A stretch of DNA of 64,000 nt from Ferruginibacter sp. (GTDB lineage Bacteria > Bacteroidota > Bacteroidia > Chitinophagales > Chitinophagaceae), in contig JACMLJ010000095.1 of the NCBI GenBank assembly GCA_014379625.1, forward strand, positions 186,001 through 250,000, given 5' to 3'. The translations under genes were made by a program, and so were the position numbers. Under the pieces are notes generated by a model that saw nothing but the letters and a program-made list of their open reading frames with translations, was not told the DNA's origin and did no database searches. Shown here one piece after another: positions 17,479 to 26,260 of this stretch. The first letter of the stretch is position 1. Each line of letters begins with the position of its first letter.

Positions 17479-19884
17479 ATGATCAGCTCCAATACCTTTT
17501 GCAAAAACCTGGCAATGATATTTTTATTGCTGTTGTCCATCAACATTAGCAAAGCACAGATTAAATCTTATGCCAAAACCAGTTTTGGGGTAAGCTTTAT
17601 CCTGGAAGCTGGTAAAATGAATATCTACCTGCTTAAAGATGATATTGTAGAAGTAAAATATACCAGCCTGGGAAATTTGCCGGAAAAGAAATCCCTGGTA
17701 GTTTTGCCGGTTCGTTTGCACCTGGAAAACTATACCGTTACTGAAAGCGGGAATCAAATCGTTATCGCGACAGCCAAACTTAAAATTAAAATTGATCGCG
17801 CCACACAGGCCATCACCTATAGCGATTTGCAGGGTAAAATCATACTGGCAGAGGCTGATAAAAACAATAAGCTGATGGCTGATACCACCGTTGCCGGCAT
17901 TAAAACATACAAATGCGCTACTTCCTTTAAATCACCTAAAGACGAAGCTTTGTTTGGATTAGGCTGTCATCCTTTAGATTCCCTTTCCATAAATTATAAA
18001 GGCCGCAACCAGGACATGGCGATTAAATACCTGACCGGTGCTATCCCGGTGATGCTATCCACCAGGGGTTACGGTTTATTATGGGATAACTATGCGGAAT
18101 CAAAGTTTTTTGGTTCCGAAGCGGGCAATACCCAATTCAGTTACGTTTCTGAAAGCGGTAAAATGATAGATTATTATTTCTTTTACGGCCCTTCTTTCGA
18201 TCGTATTATTGACGGATACCGGATGATTACCGGCAAGGCGCCGATGTATCCCAAATGGGCCTTTGGTTTATTCCAGAGCCAGGACAGGTACAAGAAACAG
18301 GATGAGGTAATATCTGTAAAAGATAATTACAGGAAAAATCATATTCCCGTTGATGTGATCGTACAGGACTGGTATTATTGGTATCCGCTGCCCATCGGTT
18401 CACATGTAATGATTCCTTCCGGTTACTCAAATCCGAAACGAATGGTGGATGAACTGCACAAAGCGAATATTCATGGCATGATTTCAATATGGCCCTGTTT
18501 TGGAACCGGCACCAACAACTTTGATGCTTTAAAAGCTGCCGGTAATTTAACCGATATTACCTGGGATAATTTTACCACGCATACCCGCGATACTTATTAC
18601 GATGCCCATAGCCCCAAAGCAAGGGAAATGTACTGGCAGCAGGCAAGGGACAGCTTAGTAAAACGTTTTGGCTGGGATGGCTGGTGGGTAGATCAATGTG
18701 AGCCAGATACCGAAGACCCCAACGACCGCAAGAAAAGCATGTTCGCCACCGGGCAGGGAATTGACTATTTCAATTCGTATTCATTGGTGCATACCACTGG
18801 TATCTATGAAAAATGGCGCAGGGATATTCCGAAAAAGCGTATTTATTTGCTGGCCCGCCAGGCTTTTGCCGGTCAGCAGCGCAATGCGGCAACCTTATGG
18901 TCATCAGATATTACCACCACATTCGCATCCTATAAAAACCAGGTACCACAGGCCATCAACGCATGTGTATCAGGCATTCCATACTGGACTTCTGATATCG
19001 GCGGTTATCTTTCAAGGGTATCTCCAGAAGGGGTACCCGACTGGTCAAAGCCCGATTTCAGGGAACTTTTTACCCGTTGGTTCCAGTTTGGTACTTTCAG
19101 CCCGATCTTTCGTATTCATGGAAAGGGGGAACGGGCCCTGTTTTCCAACAACTGGGATGCACCCACTAAGGCGATCCTATTAAAGTATGACAATCTCAGG
19201 TATCGCTTACTACCATATATTTATTCTTTATCAGCCAAAGTAACCACCGGCAACTACACGATCATGCGTTCACTTGCTTTTGATTTCAGGAGCGATCCGG
19301 CAGTTTACTCTATTCCCGACCAGTATATGTTTGGTCCGGCATTTTTGGTAAACCCGGTAACGGCCCAACTCTATTCATTACCCGATGCGGATAAGCTGGC
19401 CAAAGCCAGAAGCGTTTATCTGCCAAAAACTACCGGTTGGTATGATTTCTGGACCGGCAAAAAGCTTGATGGCGGACAAACCATTACCGCATCCGCACCT
19501 ATTGAAACCATGCCCTTGTATATAAGAGCGGGTTCTATTGTTCCCATGGGGCCGTTAATGGAATATGCCACGGAAAAACCCGCCGATAAGATGGAGTTAA
19601 GGATATATCCCGGTGCCGATGGAACCTTCACATTATACGAGGATGCTAATGATACTTACAATTATGAAAAAGGTGAATCCGCAACTTTTTCTTTCAACTG
19701 GAACGATAAAAAGAAAGAATTATTTATCTCCGCAAGAAAAGGATCATTTCCAGGGATGCTGCAAAGCCGCACATTCAATATTGTGATCGTTCAGGAAAAT
19801 AAAGGAACCGGGGTGGATGCACCGGTAAAATTTGACAAGACGGTACAGTATGATGGTAAAGCAATAACGGTAAAAATGCTTTAG
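17479..19884 (+). CDS. glycoside hydrolase family 31 protein, secreted
   Basis: 801 aa with a signal peptide ending near KAQ (residues about 24-26). An N-terminal galactose-mutarotase-like beta domain (about 30-245) precedes the GH31 TIM barrel (about 255-600) and C-terminal beta domains (about 610-800). In GWWVDQCEPD the nucleophile is Asp405, and WSSDI supplies the likely acid/base Asp477; KWAFGLFQSQDRY is the family's substrate-site segment. GH31 enzymes remove alpha-linked glucose or xylose from glycans; the WVDxxEPD form resembles the alpha-xylosidase/alpha-glucosidase-like group of Bacteroidota, but the specificity cannot be fixed. No SusC/D pair is next to it, so it is not in an obvious polysaccharide locus. 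Confidence 0.93.
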   Translation: MISSNTFCKNLAMIFLLLLSINISKAQIKSYAKTSFGVSFILEAGKMNIYLLKDDIVEVKYTSLGNLPEKKSLVVLPVRLHLENYTVTESGNQIVIATAKLKIKIDRATQAITYSDLQGKIILAEADKNNKLMADTTVAGIKTYKCATSFKSPKDEALFGLGCHPLDSLSINYKGRNQDMAIKYLTGAIPVMLSTRGYGLLWDNYAESKFFGSEAGNTQFSYVSESGKMIDYYFFYGPSFDRIIDGYRMITGKAPMYPKWAFGLFQSQDRYKKQDEVISVKDNYRKNHIPVDVIVQDWYYWYPLPIGSHVMIPSGYSNPKRMVDELHKANIHGMISIWPCFGTGTNNFDALKAAGNLTDITWDNFTTHTRDTYYDAHSPKAREMYWQQARDSLVKRFGWDGWWVDQCEPDTEDPNDRKKSMFATGQGIDYFNSYSLVHTTGIYEKWRRDIPKKRIYLLARQAFAGQQRNAATLWSSDITTTFASYKNQVPQAINACVSGIPYWTSDIGGYLSRVSPEGVPDWSKPDFRELFTRWFQFGTFSPIFRIHGKGERALFSNNWDAPTKAILLKYDNLRYRLLPYIYSLSAKVTTGNYTIMRSLAFDFRSDPAVYSIPDQYMFGPAFLVNPVTAQLYSLPDADKLAKARSVYLPKTTGWYDFWTGKKLDGGQTITASAPIETMPLYIRAGSIVPMGPLMEYATEKPADKMELRIYPGADGTFTLYEDANDTYNYEKGESATFSFNWNDKKKELFISARKGSFPGMLQSRTFNIVIVQENKGTGVDAPVKFDKTVQYDGKAITVKML

Positions 19885-20218
19885 ATAAGAGCTTTGCGTT
19901 TACGATCATTATTGTCCGGGCAAAAGTGTTTCATACATCATGGTTGTGTCACTCGCTTGTACCGCATACCATTGTGGATCTTCCTCACGTGATGGTGACC
20001 GAAATATCAGCGAAAGTTAACATTTCGCTTATCAGTATTTGAATAAAAGGCAGCCTGTTCATATTCAAGTTCCTCAGGCTTTTACCTGTATGTTTAATTT
20101 GCGAACCTCCACAATTTCTACTACTTGTTTAATACAGGTAAGGAGTGAATTTACCAATAAATACAAAAGCATTACAAAAACTCAACTATATCCCGGTAAC
20201 AACAAGCAATAAACCCCA
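19885..20218. other. gene-free interval of 334 bases between converging genes, with a long-spaced inverted repeat
   Basis: No coding frame is convincing. TTACCTGTAT (20082-20091) recurs perfectly inverted as ATACAGGTAA (20132-20141), 40 bases apart, and each copy sits next to GTTTAAT. There is no T-run, so it is not a standard terminator, though it lies where both genes end. Confidence 0.6.
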
Positions 20219-22237
20219 TCAATAATTCATCAGCTTGTTCACCATACCTTCCAGCCTGCTATATGCCATAAAATTTTTCTCCAGTTCTATATTAAAAGGG
20301 ATGGGCGTATCAAGAGAAGCACATCGCATAACGGGGGCGTCTAACAGGGCAAAACAATGTTCGGCTATCCATGCGGCTATTTCTCCGCCAATACCACCGG
20401 TTAAGGTATCCTCGTGTAATAATAAAATCTTTCCGGTTGCCTGCACTGCATTTTTAATAGCTGTATAATCCAGGGGCAATAATGTTCGCAGATCAAGGAT
20501 GTACAGGGAAAGTTCAGGGTGGTTTTTTGCAAAATCCATTGCCCAGTGTACACCTGCGCCGTAAGTAATGATACTTATATCATCGCCTTCCTGCACTAAT
20601 CTTGCCTTGCCAATTTCAATTGCATAATACTCCTGGGGCACTGGTCCGCTGATGCTGCGATACAATGCCTTGTGTTCGAAATATAAAACAGGATTGGGAT
20701 CATTAATGGCTGCTATCAGCAATCCTTTCGCATCCATCGGCGTAGATGGGTACACTACTTTTAACCCGGGCGTATGTACAAACCAGGCTTCGTTGCTCTG
20801 GCTGTGAAATGGCCCGGCACCCACACCGCCGCCGGTAGGCATCCGGATTACCACATCAGCATTTTGTCCCCAGCGATAATGCAGTTTTGCCAGGTTATTG
20901 ATGATTTGGTTAAAGCCAACGGTTACAAAATCTGCGAATTGCATTTCCATCATTGCTTTATAACCTTCCAAAGACAGGCCAAGTGCCGCACCTACAATGG
21001 CGCTTTCGCAGATAGGTGTATTGCGTACCCTTGCTTTTCCAAATTCATCTGCAAAGCCTTCGGTTATTTTGAAAGCGCCACCATATTCCGCAATATCCTG
21101 TCCCATTAAAATTAGGTTGGGATGTTGTTGCATACTTTGGTAAAGGCCTTCTTTTATGCCATCTATAAAACGTTTGCCCTCTGTATTTGCAACAGCGGCT
21201 AATGGATCCGGCTTTGAGTTATCAATTATTTGTATGGTTGTTTTATTATTTACCACGGGCGCTGCATAAAGGTCATCATACTCTTCGTGGGTCTGAGCTA
21301 CCATTGGCGCGGTTGCATACCCTATTTTTAATTCCGTTTCAATATAATGCTGCAGCTCATTGCGTATATCCGTAACCGATTGGTCGCTTAATAATGCCTG
21401 CCCGGTCAGGTATTGCTCATAGTTTTTTATGGGATCCTTCTGTTCCCAGAGGTCAAACAAATGTTTGGGTACATATTTGGTGCCGCTGGTTTCCTCGTGC
21501 CCCCGCATTCTAAAGGTCATACATTCTACCAGGTAAGGCTTCTGGTGCTCAATGCAATACTCCCTGATGCCTTTGATGGTATCATATACTTCCAAAATAT
21601 TATTGCCATCAATGCGGATACCTTCCATACCATAGCCACGCGCCTTTTCCACCAGGCTAAAGCAATGGTATTGTTCACTCACTGGCGTGCTTAATCCGTA
21701 GCCGTTATTTTCTATTAAAAAAATAACCGGCAAATTCCACACGGCGGCTACATTGAGGGCTTCATGGAAATCCCCTTCGCTGGTACCCCCTTCACCGGTA
21801 AATGCAAGTGATATTTTTTGCTCTTTCCTTAGTTTATATGCCAGTGCAACGCCATCAGCAATTGCGAGCTGGGGGCCAAGGTGCGAGATCATTCCGCAGA
21901 TATAATGGCTGGCACTTCCAAAATGAAAGCTTCTTTCACGTCCCTTGCTATAGCCTTCCTTACTGCCCTGCCATTGTTTAAATAGTTTATTCAGCGGCAT
22001 ATTACGGGTTGTAAATACACCGAGGTTCCTGTGCAGCGGCATGATCCATTCATCCTGCCGTAAAGCCATGGTTGCCCCTACTGATATTGCTTCCTGGCCG
22101 ATACCGCTAAACCATTTGGATACTTTTCCCTGCCGGAGTAAGAGCAACATTTTTTCTTCAATCATCCGCGGTAAAAGAAGATTTTTATACAGGCCGAGTA
22201 AGGCTTCGTTCGTTAGATCTTTCCTGTTGAATTGCAT
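20219..22237 (-). CDS. fused alpha/beta E1 component of a 2-oxoacid dehydrogenase
   Basis: 672 aa from the ATG at 22237 (frame open to 22333, but the extra 32 residues lack family features). The first half (to about 350) is E1-alpha: FSGIGQEAISVGATMAL, the GEGGTSEGDFHEALN to ENNGYGLST TPP-binding motif (GDG...NN form), and FRMRGHEETSG. The second half (about 350-672) is E1-beta: LMGQDIAEYGGAFKITEGF, a PTGGGVGAGPFHSQSNEAWF region, and LDLRTLLPLD. The complex decarboxylates a 2-oxoacid and loads acyl groups onto lipoyl E2. Similarity suggests branched-chain (2-oxoisovalerate) or pyruvate specificity, which sequence alone does not settle. E2 and E3 are not in this window. Confidence 0.9.
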   Translation of the reverse strand: MQFNRKDLTNEALLGLYKNLLLPRMIEEKMLLLLRQGKVSKWFSGIGQEAISVGATMALRQDEWIMPLHRNLGVFTTRNMPLNKLFKQWQGSKEGYSKGRERSFHFGSASHYICGMISHLGPQLAIADGVALAYKLRKEQKISLAFTGEGGTSEGDFHEALNVAAVWNLPVIFLIENNGYGLSTPVSEQYHCFSLVEKARGYGMEGIRIDGNNILEVYDTIKGIREYCIEHQKPYLVECMTFRMRGHEETSGTKYVPKHLFDLWEQKDPIKNYEQYLTGQALLSDQSVTDIRNELQHYIETELKIGYATAPMVAQTHEEYDDLYAAPVVNNKTTIQIIDNSKPDPLAAVANTEGKRFIDGIKEGLYQSMQQHPNLILMGQDIAEYGGAFKITEGFADEFGKARVRNTPICESAIVGAALGLSLEGYKAMMEMQFADFVTVGFNQIINNLAKLHYRWGQNADVVIRMPTGGGVGAGPFHSQSNEAWFVHTPGLKVVYPSTPMDAKGLLIAAINDPNPVLYFEHKALYRSISGPVPQEYYAIEIGKARLVQEGDDISIITYGAGVHWAMDFAKNHPELSLYILDLRTLLPLDYTAIKNAVQATGKILLLHEDTLTGGIGGEIAAWIAEHCFALLDAPVMRCASLDTPIPFNIELEKNFMAYSRLEGMVNKLMNY

Positions 22238-22682
22238 GGAAGCGAATGATTGTTGATGAATGATGTTTTTTGTTTTAGCAATGCCATGTATGCTTACCTG
22301 CTGCGCATTGCCCGGAGTCTTTTTTTGGAGCATGAAGTTAGCGATATTAGCCGCAACCGGCAGCGTAAAAAAACGGGTGCTGCACGATAATTTTTATTTT
22401 AAGACAGGATGGGATTGGTAAAAAATTACGCGCTTGAAAGATTTGCAATCTATGTACCGGTTAGTGTATAGCGACGTCTGCCGAAAGAGATGCGGGAACA
22501 AAAATAATCCATGGAGGGAATCACTCAAAAAAAGAGCAGCTATCAGCCATCAAAGGATACTTACTATTGTTATTGGAAAGATAAAAAAGTAAACAAAAAC
22601 ATATATGAACCGGGAACTAAAATCAAAAAAAACATTAACAAGCCGGTTACAGGCACAATAGTAGTATACCATTATTACCCAT
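22238..22682. other. gene-free interval of 445 bases
   Basis: This contains the E1 upstream region and the sequence downstream of the 4-TM protein gene. The frames present are A+T-rich and read as low-complexity. I see no terminator, promoter or repeat that I can defend. Confidence 0.4.
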
Positions 22683-23054
22683 TTACACTTCCTCCGTTTT
22701 TTTAACTGGCTTTTTTTTCGGGAGCACTCTTTTATGCACAAATGAATTGAAGAAGGACAACAGGATACTAAATAACACGGCATACCAGAAACCTTCTATT
22801 TTAAACCCGTCTATAAAGTATTCGGCGGCTAAAATGATGCAGGCATTGATCACAAACAAAAACATGCCAAGCGTGAGAATGGTTACCGGGAAGGTTAATA
22901 TTATTAGCAGGGGTTTTACTGTTGCATCTAAGATCGCCAGCAAAACAGCCACCATCACCGCTGTATAAATATCGCTGATTTCAATACCCGGAAGGATGTT
23001 TGAGAGGATAAACGCATTAACACTGGTAATTAATATTTTCAGTAAAAATTTCAT
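22683..23054 (-). CDS. phage holin family / small four-helix membrane protein
   Basis: 123 aa. Four hydrophobic segments are visible (about 3-20, 32-52, 55-82 and 88-107), ending in a very basic cytoplasmic tail (HKRVLPKKKPVKK). The core pattern LAILDATVKPLLIILTFPVTILTLGMFLFVINA is typical of the four-TM holin superfamily IV (YvlD-like), whose members in non-phage contexts have no known lytic role. No phage genes are nearby, so a membrane-stress or unknown function is more likely than lysis. It is probably monocistronic. Confidence 0.85.
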   Translation of the reverse strand: MKFLLKILITSVNAFILSNILPGIEISDIYTAVMVAVLLAILDATVKPLLIILTFPVTILTLGMFLFVINACIILAAEYFIDGFKIEGFWYAVLFSILLSFFNSFVHKRVLPKKKPVKKTEEV

Positions 23055-23321
23055 TGCGGCTTATTGACAGGGTTTACATAGAATCATTTTGTAATCTTAC
23101 ACATTTTTATCGGAATTACACAAAGTAATAAATTACACCCTGCAGGAAGCGGTCAAAAAATAAAATTTGGTTAGCGCAGGTTGCGGTTGGTGCGGTCAAC
23201 TGCCTAGCTGAAAGCATTTGCAGGACGGGCTTTATCTAGGGGAAGTCGGGTTATGCAAAGCCAGAACCCGTATGGGAATTAGCATTTTATTTTTAAGGAC
23301 TTATAACTTTAAAATCACTTT

Positions 23322-24602
23322 TTATATTACCACCAGTTCATAAAAGTCTTCGGGCTGCAGGTATTTTTCGGATAATGCCTTTAAGTCGGCCGCGGAAATG
23401 GTTTTGATGGTTTTAATGGAATCGTAAAAGTATTGTTCATCCAGGTTATTTAATATTATATTTTTCCACCTGCCAATAATGTGGAACGGCCCATCGAGAT
23501 CACCCAAAATTGAACCGATCATGTAATTACGAACCAGCAATAATTCATCGTCCTCTATCAATTCTTCTCTTAATAATTTCATCTCTTTATATACTTCTTC
23601 CACGGTTGCCTCGCTCACATCCTTTCCGGCTTCCGTACTGATCATCCAGGCGCTGTCGTGCAAATGATTTTGCACATAACTGTGTATGCCATAAGTGTAG
23701 CCCTTGTCTTCACGGATATTGCTCATTAACCTCGATCCAAAAAAACCGCCCAATACGGTATTGAGCACCATCACATTCATAAAGTCCGGATGATGCCTGC
23801 CGGGAAATGGCCTTGCGATCCGGATAGCGCCCTGCACTCCATTTGGATCGTTGGAAACGCGGTGTTTTTTTTGTAAGGCAGGTAATACGATACCTGTTGT
23901 GGTTTCTTTTTTAATTCCCGATAACGGCAGGTCACCAAACTGTCTGTTCGCCTGGTCAAAAAGATCGGCAGGTAAATTGCCCGCTATAAAAATTACTGCT
24001 TTACCATTGATATAATATTGCTGAAAGTGTGCTTTCAACTGGTCGGTTGTTAGTGCATCATAGTCTGCGGCAACCAGGTATTTTCCGTAGGGATGCTGTT
24101 CGCCAAATAAATAGGCATCGATCAACCGGTTGGCTACAAAATCGCATTTCTGCAAATTAACCGACAGTTTTTGTTTACTGTTTTGCTTAAAGATTTCGAG
24201 TTCACCTTCCGGGAATATCGAATCGGTGATCATTTCCCGCATAACGGGTAACAATTTATTCAAATGTTTGCTAAGGGTATGCAATGATACTGTGGCCGTT
24301 TCGTTGTGACAGGTTCGGTTACAGTATGCGCCATAATATTCAAAATGTTCATTTATCTGGAAAGCGGTTTTGGTGGATGTGCCATTGCGCAACATATAAT
24401 TGGTAGCTGCAGCGATCCCATTCCGGGTTTCGTAACTATTACCCGCAAAGAAAACCATTTCTATTTGTAGTACCTCCTGGGCTCCTGCATTGATGGCATA
24501 TAGTTCTACACCGTTATCCAGAACAAACTTTTCATATGGCTTCAGTTGCAGGTTAAATTCAATGGCATCTTTTATCAGGGGGGATATTGCTCTGTCGATC
24601 AT
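23322..24602 (-). CDS. M16 family peptidase-like protein, probably non-catalytic subunit
   Basis: 426 aa, with N- and C-terminal M16 halves. Where an active M16 peptidase has HxxEH, this protein reads GIAAATNYMLRNGTS (about 63-77), so the zinc ligands are missing. The C-terminal half keeps the RxY pair region (SNIREDKGYTYGIHSY), which helps shape the substrate site of M16 proteins. It lies 97 bases downstream of the active M16 gene on the same strand, so the two likely form a heterodimer as in other bacterial M16 pairs. No signal peptide is seen, suggesting the cytoplasm. The spacer between the genes is filled with an inverted heptad array. Confidence 0.88.
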   Translation of the reverse strand: MIDRAISPLIKDAIEFNLQLKPYEKFVLDNGVELYAINAGAQEVLQIEMVFFAGNSYETRNGIAAATNYMLRNGTSTKTAFQINEHFEYYGAYCNRTCHNETATVSLHTLSKHLNKLLPVMREMITDSIFPEGELEIFKQNSKQKLSVNLQKCDFVANRLIDAYLFGEQHPYGKYLVAADYDALTTDQLKAHFQQYYINGKAVIFIAGNLPADLFDQANRQFGDLPLSGIKKETTTGIVLPALQKKHRVSNDPNGVQGAIRIARPFPGRHHPDFMNVMVLNTVLGGFFGSRLMSNIREDKGYTYGIHSYVQNHLHDSAWMISTEAGKDVSEATVEEVYKEMKLLREELIEDDELLLVRNYMIGSILGDLDGPFHIIGRWKNIILNNLDEQYFYDSIKTIKTISAADLKALSEKYLQPEDFYELVVI

Positions 24603-24603
24603 A

Positions 24604-24695
24604 GTTGATGGTTGGTCGTTGATGGTTGGTCGTTGTTAGTTGGTAGTTGATCGTTTGGTGGCTGGACGTCCAACGATCAACGTTCAACGGCCAAC
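24604..24695. repeat. inverted heptanucleotide array between the M16 genes
   Basis: The first half is seven-base units beginning GTTG (GTTGATG, GTTGGTC, GTTGATG, GTTGGTC and so on). The second half has units ending CAAC (GTCCAAC, GATCAAC, GTTCAAC, GGCCAAC). The two halves are complementary, and GTTGATCGTTTGG pairs with CCAACGATCAAC to form a hairpin. It fills the 97-base spacer almost completely, so it would be transcribed with the operon. Confidence 0.85.
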
Positions 24696-24699
24696 CTGG

Positions 24700-25938
24700 T
24701 TAATTGTTTGAATAATAATATAGCGTATTGCAGTTGTTTTCATCAAATATCACCCTGCTTTCGTTCATTAATTCTTCGCTCGTTACCGCCTGGTATATTT
24801 CCAGTTCCTTATTGATAAGATCGGCATCTCCCAATAATTCATACATGGCTAAACTAGTGGCACGGTTCATTACACTCATATCTTCAAAAGCCATCATACT
24901 TTCTGTTTTGTTCTTTACTTTTTGTAATTCCAGTTCACTGATCCCTTCCTGTTGCAATTTGATAATTTCTTCCATTACGGCTGCTTCCGCATCTTTCATA
25001 TTTACCCCCTTTACCAGTTTGCCCTGTATGGATAGCAATCCTGCATCTGTACTTCCATAATGCGAACAATCAATATTACTGAACAATTGTTTTTCCTTCA
25101 CCAGGGCCTGGAACAAACGGGAAGAACCGCCGCCACTTAATATTTCTGTTATAAGATCGGTTACATAATAGCGCTTGTCGAGCCGGGGATAAATATGCCA
25201 GCATTTATATAAAGCGTCCAAAGGAACGCTGGCTTTCACTTCCATGGTTTTGGGCGCGGTCTGTTTTGGCTCTTCCGGCAACCGGCGGATATATTTTGCA
25301 CCAGCCGGGATAGGGCCAAACCATTTGCCTGCCAATTCCTTTACCCGTTCAACTGTTACATTTCCGGCTACTACTAAAATAGCGTTAACGGGTGTATAAT
25401 GTTTATAAAAAAAGTCTTTAACATCCTGCAAAGTGGCATCTTCCACGTGTTTAAGTTCCTTGCCGATGGTCATCCACCTGTAGGGGTGGGTGGTATATGC
25501 CAGTTCCCTCATCTTATGCCAGGCATCGCCATACGGCTTATTGATATAGTGCTCTTTAAATTCTTCACACACTACTTTACGTTGTGTATCAAGGCTTTTG
25601 GTATCAAATGCCAGGCTAAGCATGCGGTCACTTTCGAGCCAAAAAGCCGTTTCAATATTTTCAGCAGGTAACTGGCAATAATAATTGGTAAGGTCATTGG
25701 TAGTAAAAGCATTGTTTTCACCACCGGCCATTTGAAGTGGCTCATCGTATTCGGGAATATTGATACTTCCGCCAAACATAAGATGCTCAAATAAATGGGC
25801 AAAGCCCGTCTTGTCCGGATTTTCATCTCTTGCACCCACGTCATAAATAACATTTACTACAGCCATCGGGGTACTTTCGTCTTTATGCACCAAAACCCTT
25901 AACCCATTATCAAGGGTAAATTTTTCATACTGAATCAT
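24700..25938 (-). CDS. M16 family zinc peptidase, active subunit
   Basis: 412 aa. The inverted zinc motif HxxEH is present as H48-L-F-E51-H52 within GFAHLFEHLMFGGS, and the distal Glu is in the RKVVCEEFKEHY helix (about 125). The C-terminal half carries GGGSSRLFQALVKEKQLF and the YGSTDAG segment. No signal peptide is found. M16 enzymes degrade peptides in a closed chamber, often as a pair of an active and an inactive chain, and the next gene down fits the inactive partner. The start follows a TAACTTTG box by only 4 bases, so the transcript is probably leaderless. Confidence 0.93.
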   Translation of the reverse strand: MIQYEKFTLDNGLRVLVHKDESTPMAVVNVIYDVGARDENPDKTGFAHLFEHLMFGGSINIPEYDEPLQMAGGENNAFTTNDLTNYYCQLPAENIETAFWLESDRMLSLAFDTKSLDTQRKVVCEEFKEHYINKPYGDAWHKMRELAYTTHPYRWMTIGKELKHVEDATLQDVKDFFYKHYTPVNAILVVAGNVTVERVKELAGKWFGPIPAGAKYIRRLPEEPKQTAPKTMEVKASVPLDALYKCWHIYPRLDKRYYVTDLITEILSGGGSSRLFQALVKEKQLFSNIDCSHYGSTDAGLLSIQGKLVKGVNMKDAEAAVMEEIIKLQQEGISELELQKVKNKTESMMAFEDMSVMNRATSLAMYELLGDADLINKELEIYQAVTSEELMNESRVIFDENNCNTLYYYSNN

Positions 25939-25942
25939 GCAG

Positions 25943-25950
25943 CAAAGTTA
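25943..25950 (-). promoter_or_regulatory. -7 box immediately before the M16 start
   Basis: The minus strand reads TAACTTTG, then CTGC, then ATG. The short gap suggests that transcription starts at or next to the start codon. Confidence 0.5.
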
Positions 25951-25999
25951 AGGACTGGAGAGTAAAATCCTTCGTTCCAAAAGACAAAGAAATTGCCGG

Positions 26000-26175
26000 T
26001 TGAAAGAACTGCCTGAAAATGAACCCGGCGACCTTGTGGTTGGTCGTTGTTGGTTGGTTGTTGGTCGTGGTTGGAAGAAATGCCTAAAAATGAATCTGGC
26101 TAGCTTGTGGTTGGTCGTTGTTGGTTGGTTGTTGATCGTTGTTGGAAGAACTGCCTAAAATTGAATCCGGCGAGC
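26000..26175. repeat. 71-bp tandem repeat, about 2.4 copies
   Basis: The block GAAAGAACTGCC...GGTTGGTCGTTG repeats with a period of 71 bases: the GCC of AACTGCC falls at 26011, 26082 and 26153. Each unit holds an A+T-mixed part plus five GTTGGTC-type heptads. It occupies the 322-base gap between two minus-strand genes, together with flanking sequence in which I see nothing else. Confidence 0.85.
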
Positions 26176-26260
26176 ATCAGGTATTTAGTTATGGGTCACT
26201 ACAGCAGCATGCGCTAATCGATACTCTATGATGAAAATGCGATATTTATCATCGCCGGGG

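Noticed and set aside
22683..23054. A prophage or lysis gene, suggested by the holin-family protein
   Set aside because: No other phage genes are near; the four-helix family is widespread in chromosomes outside phage.
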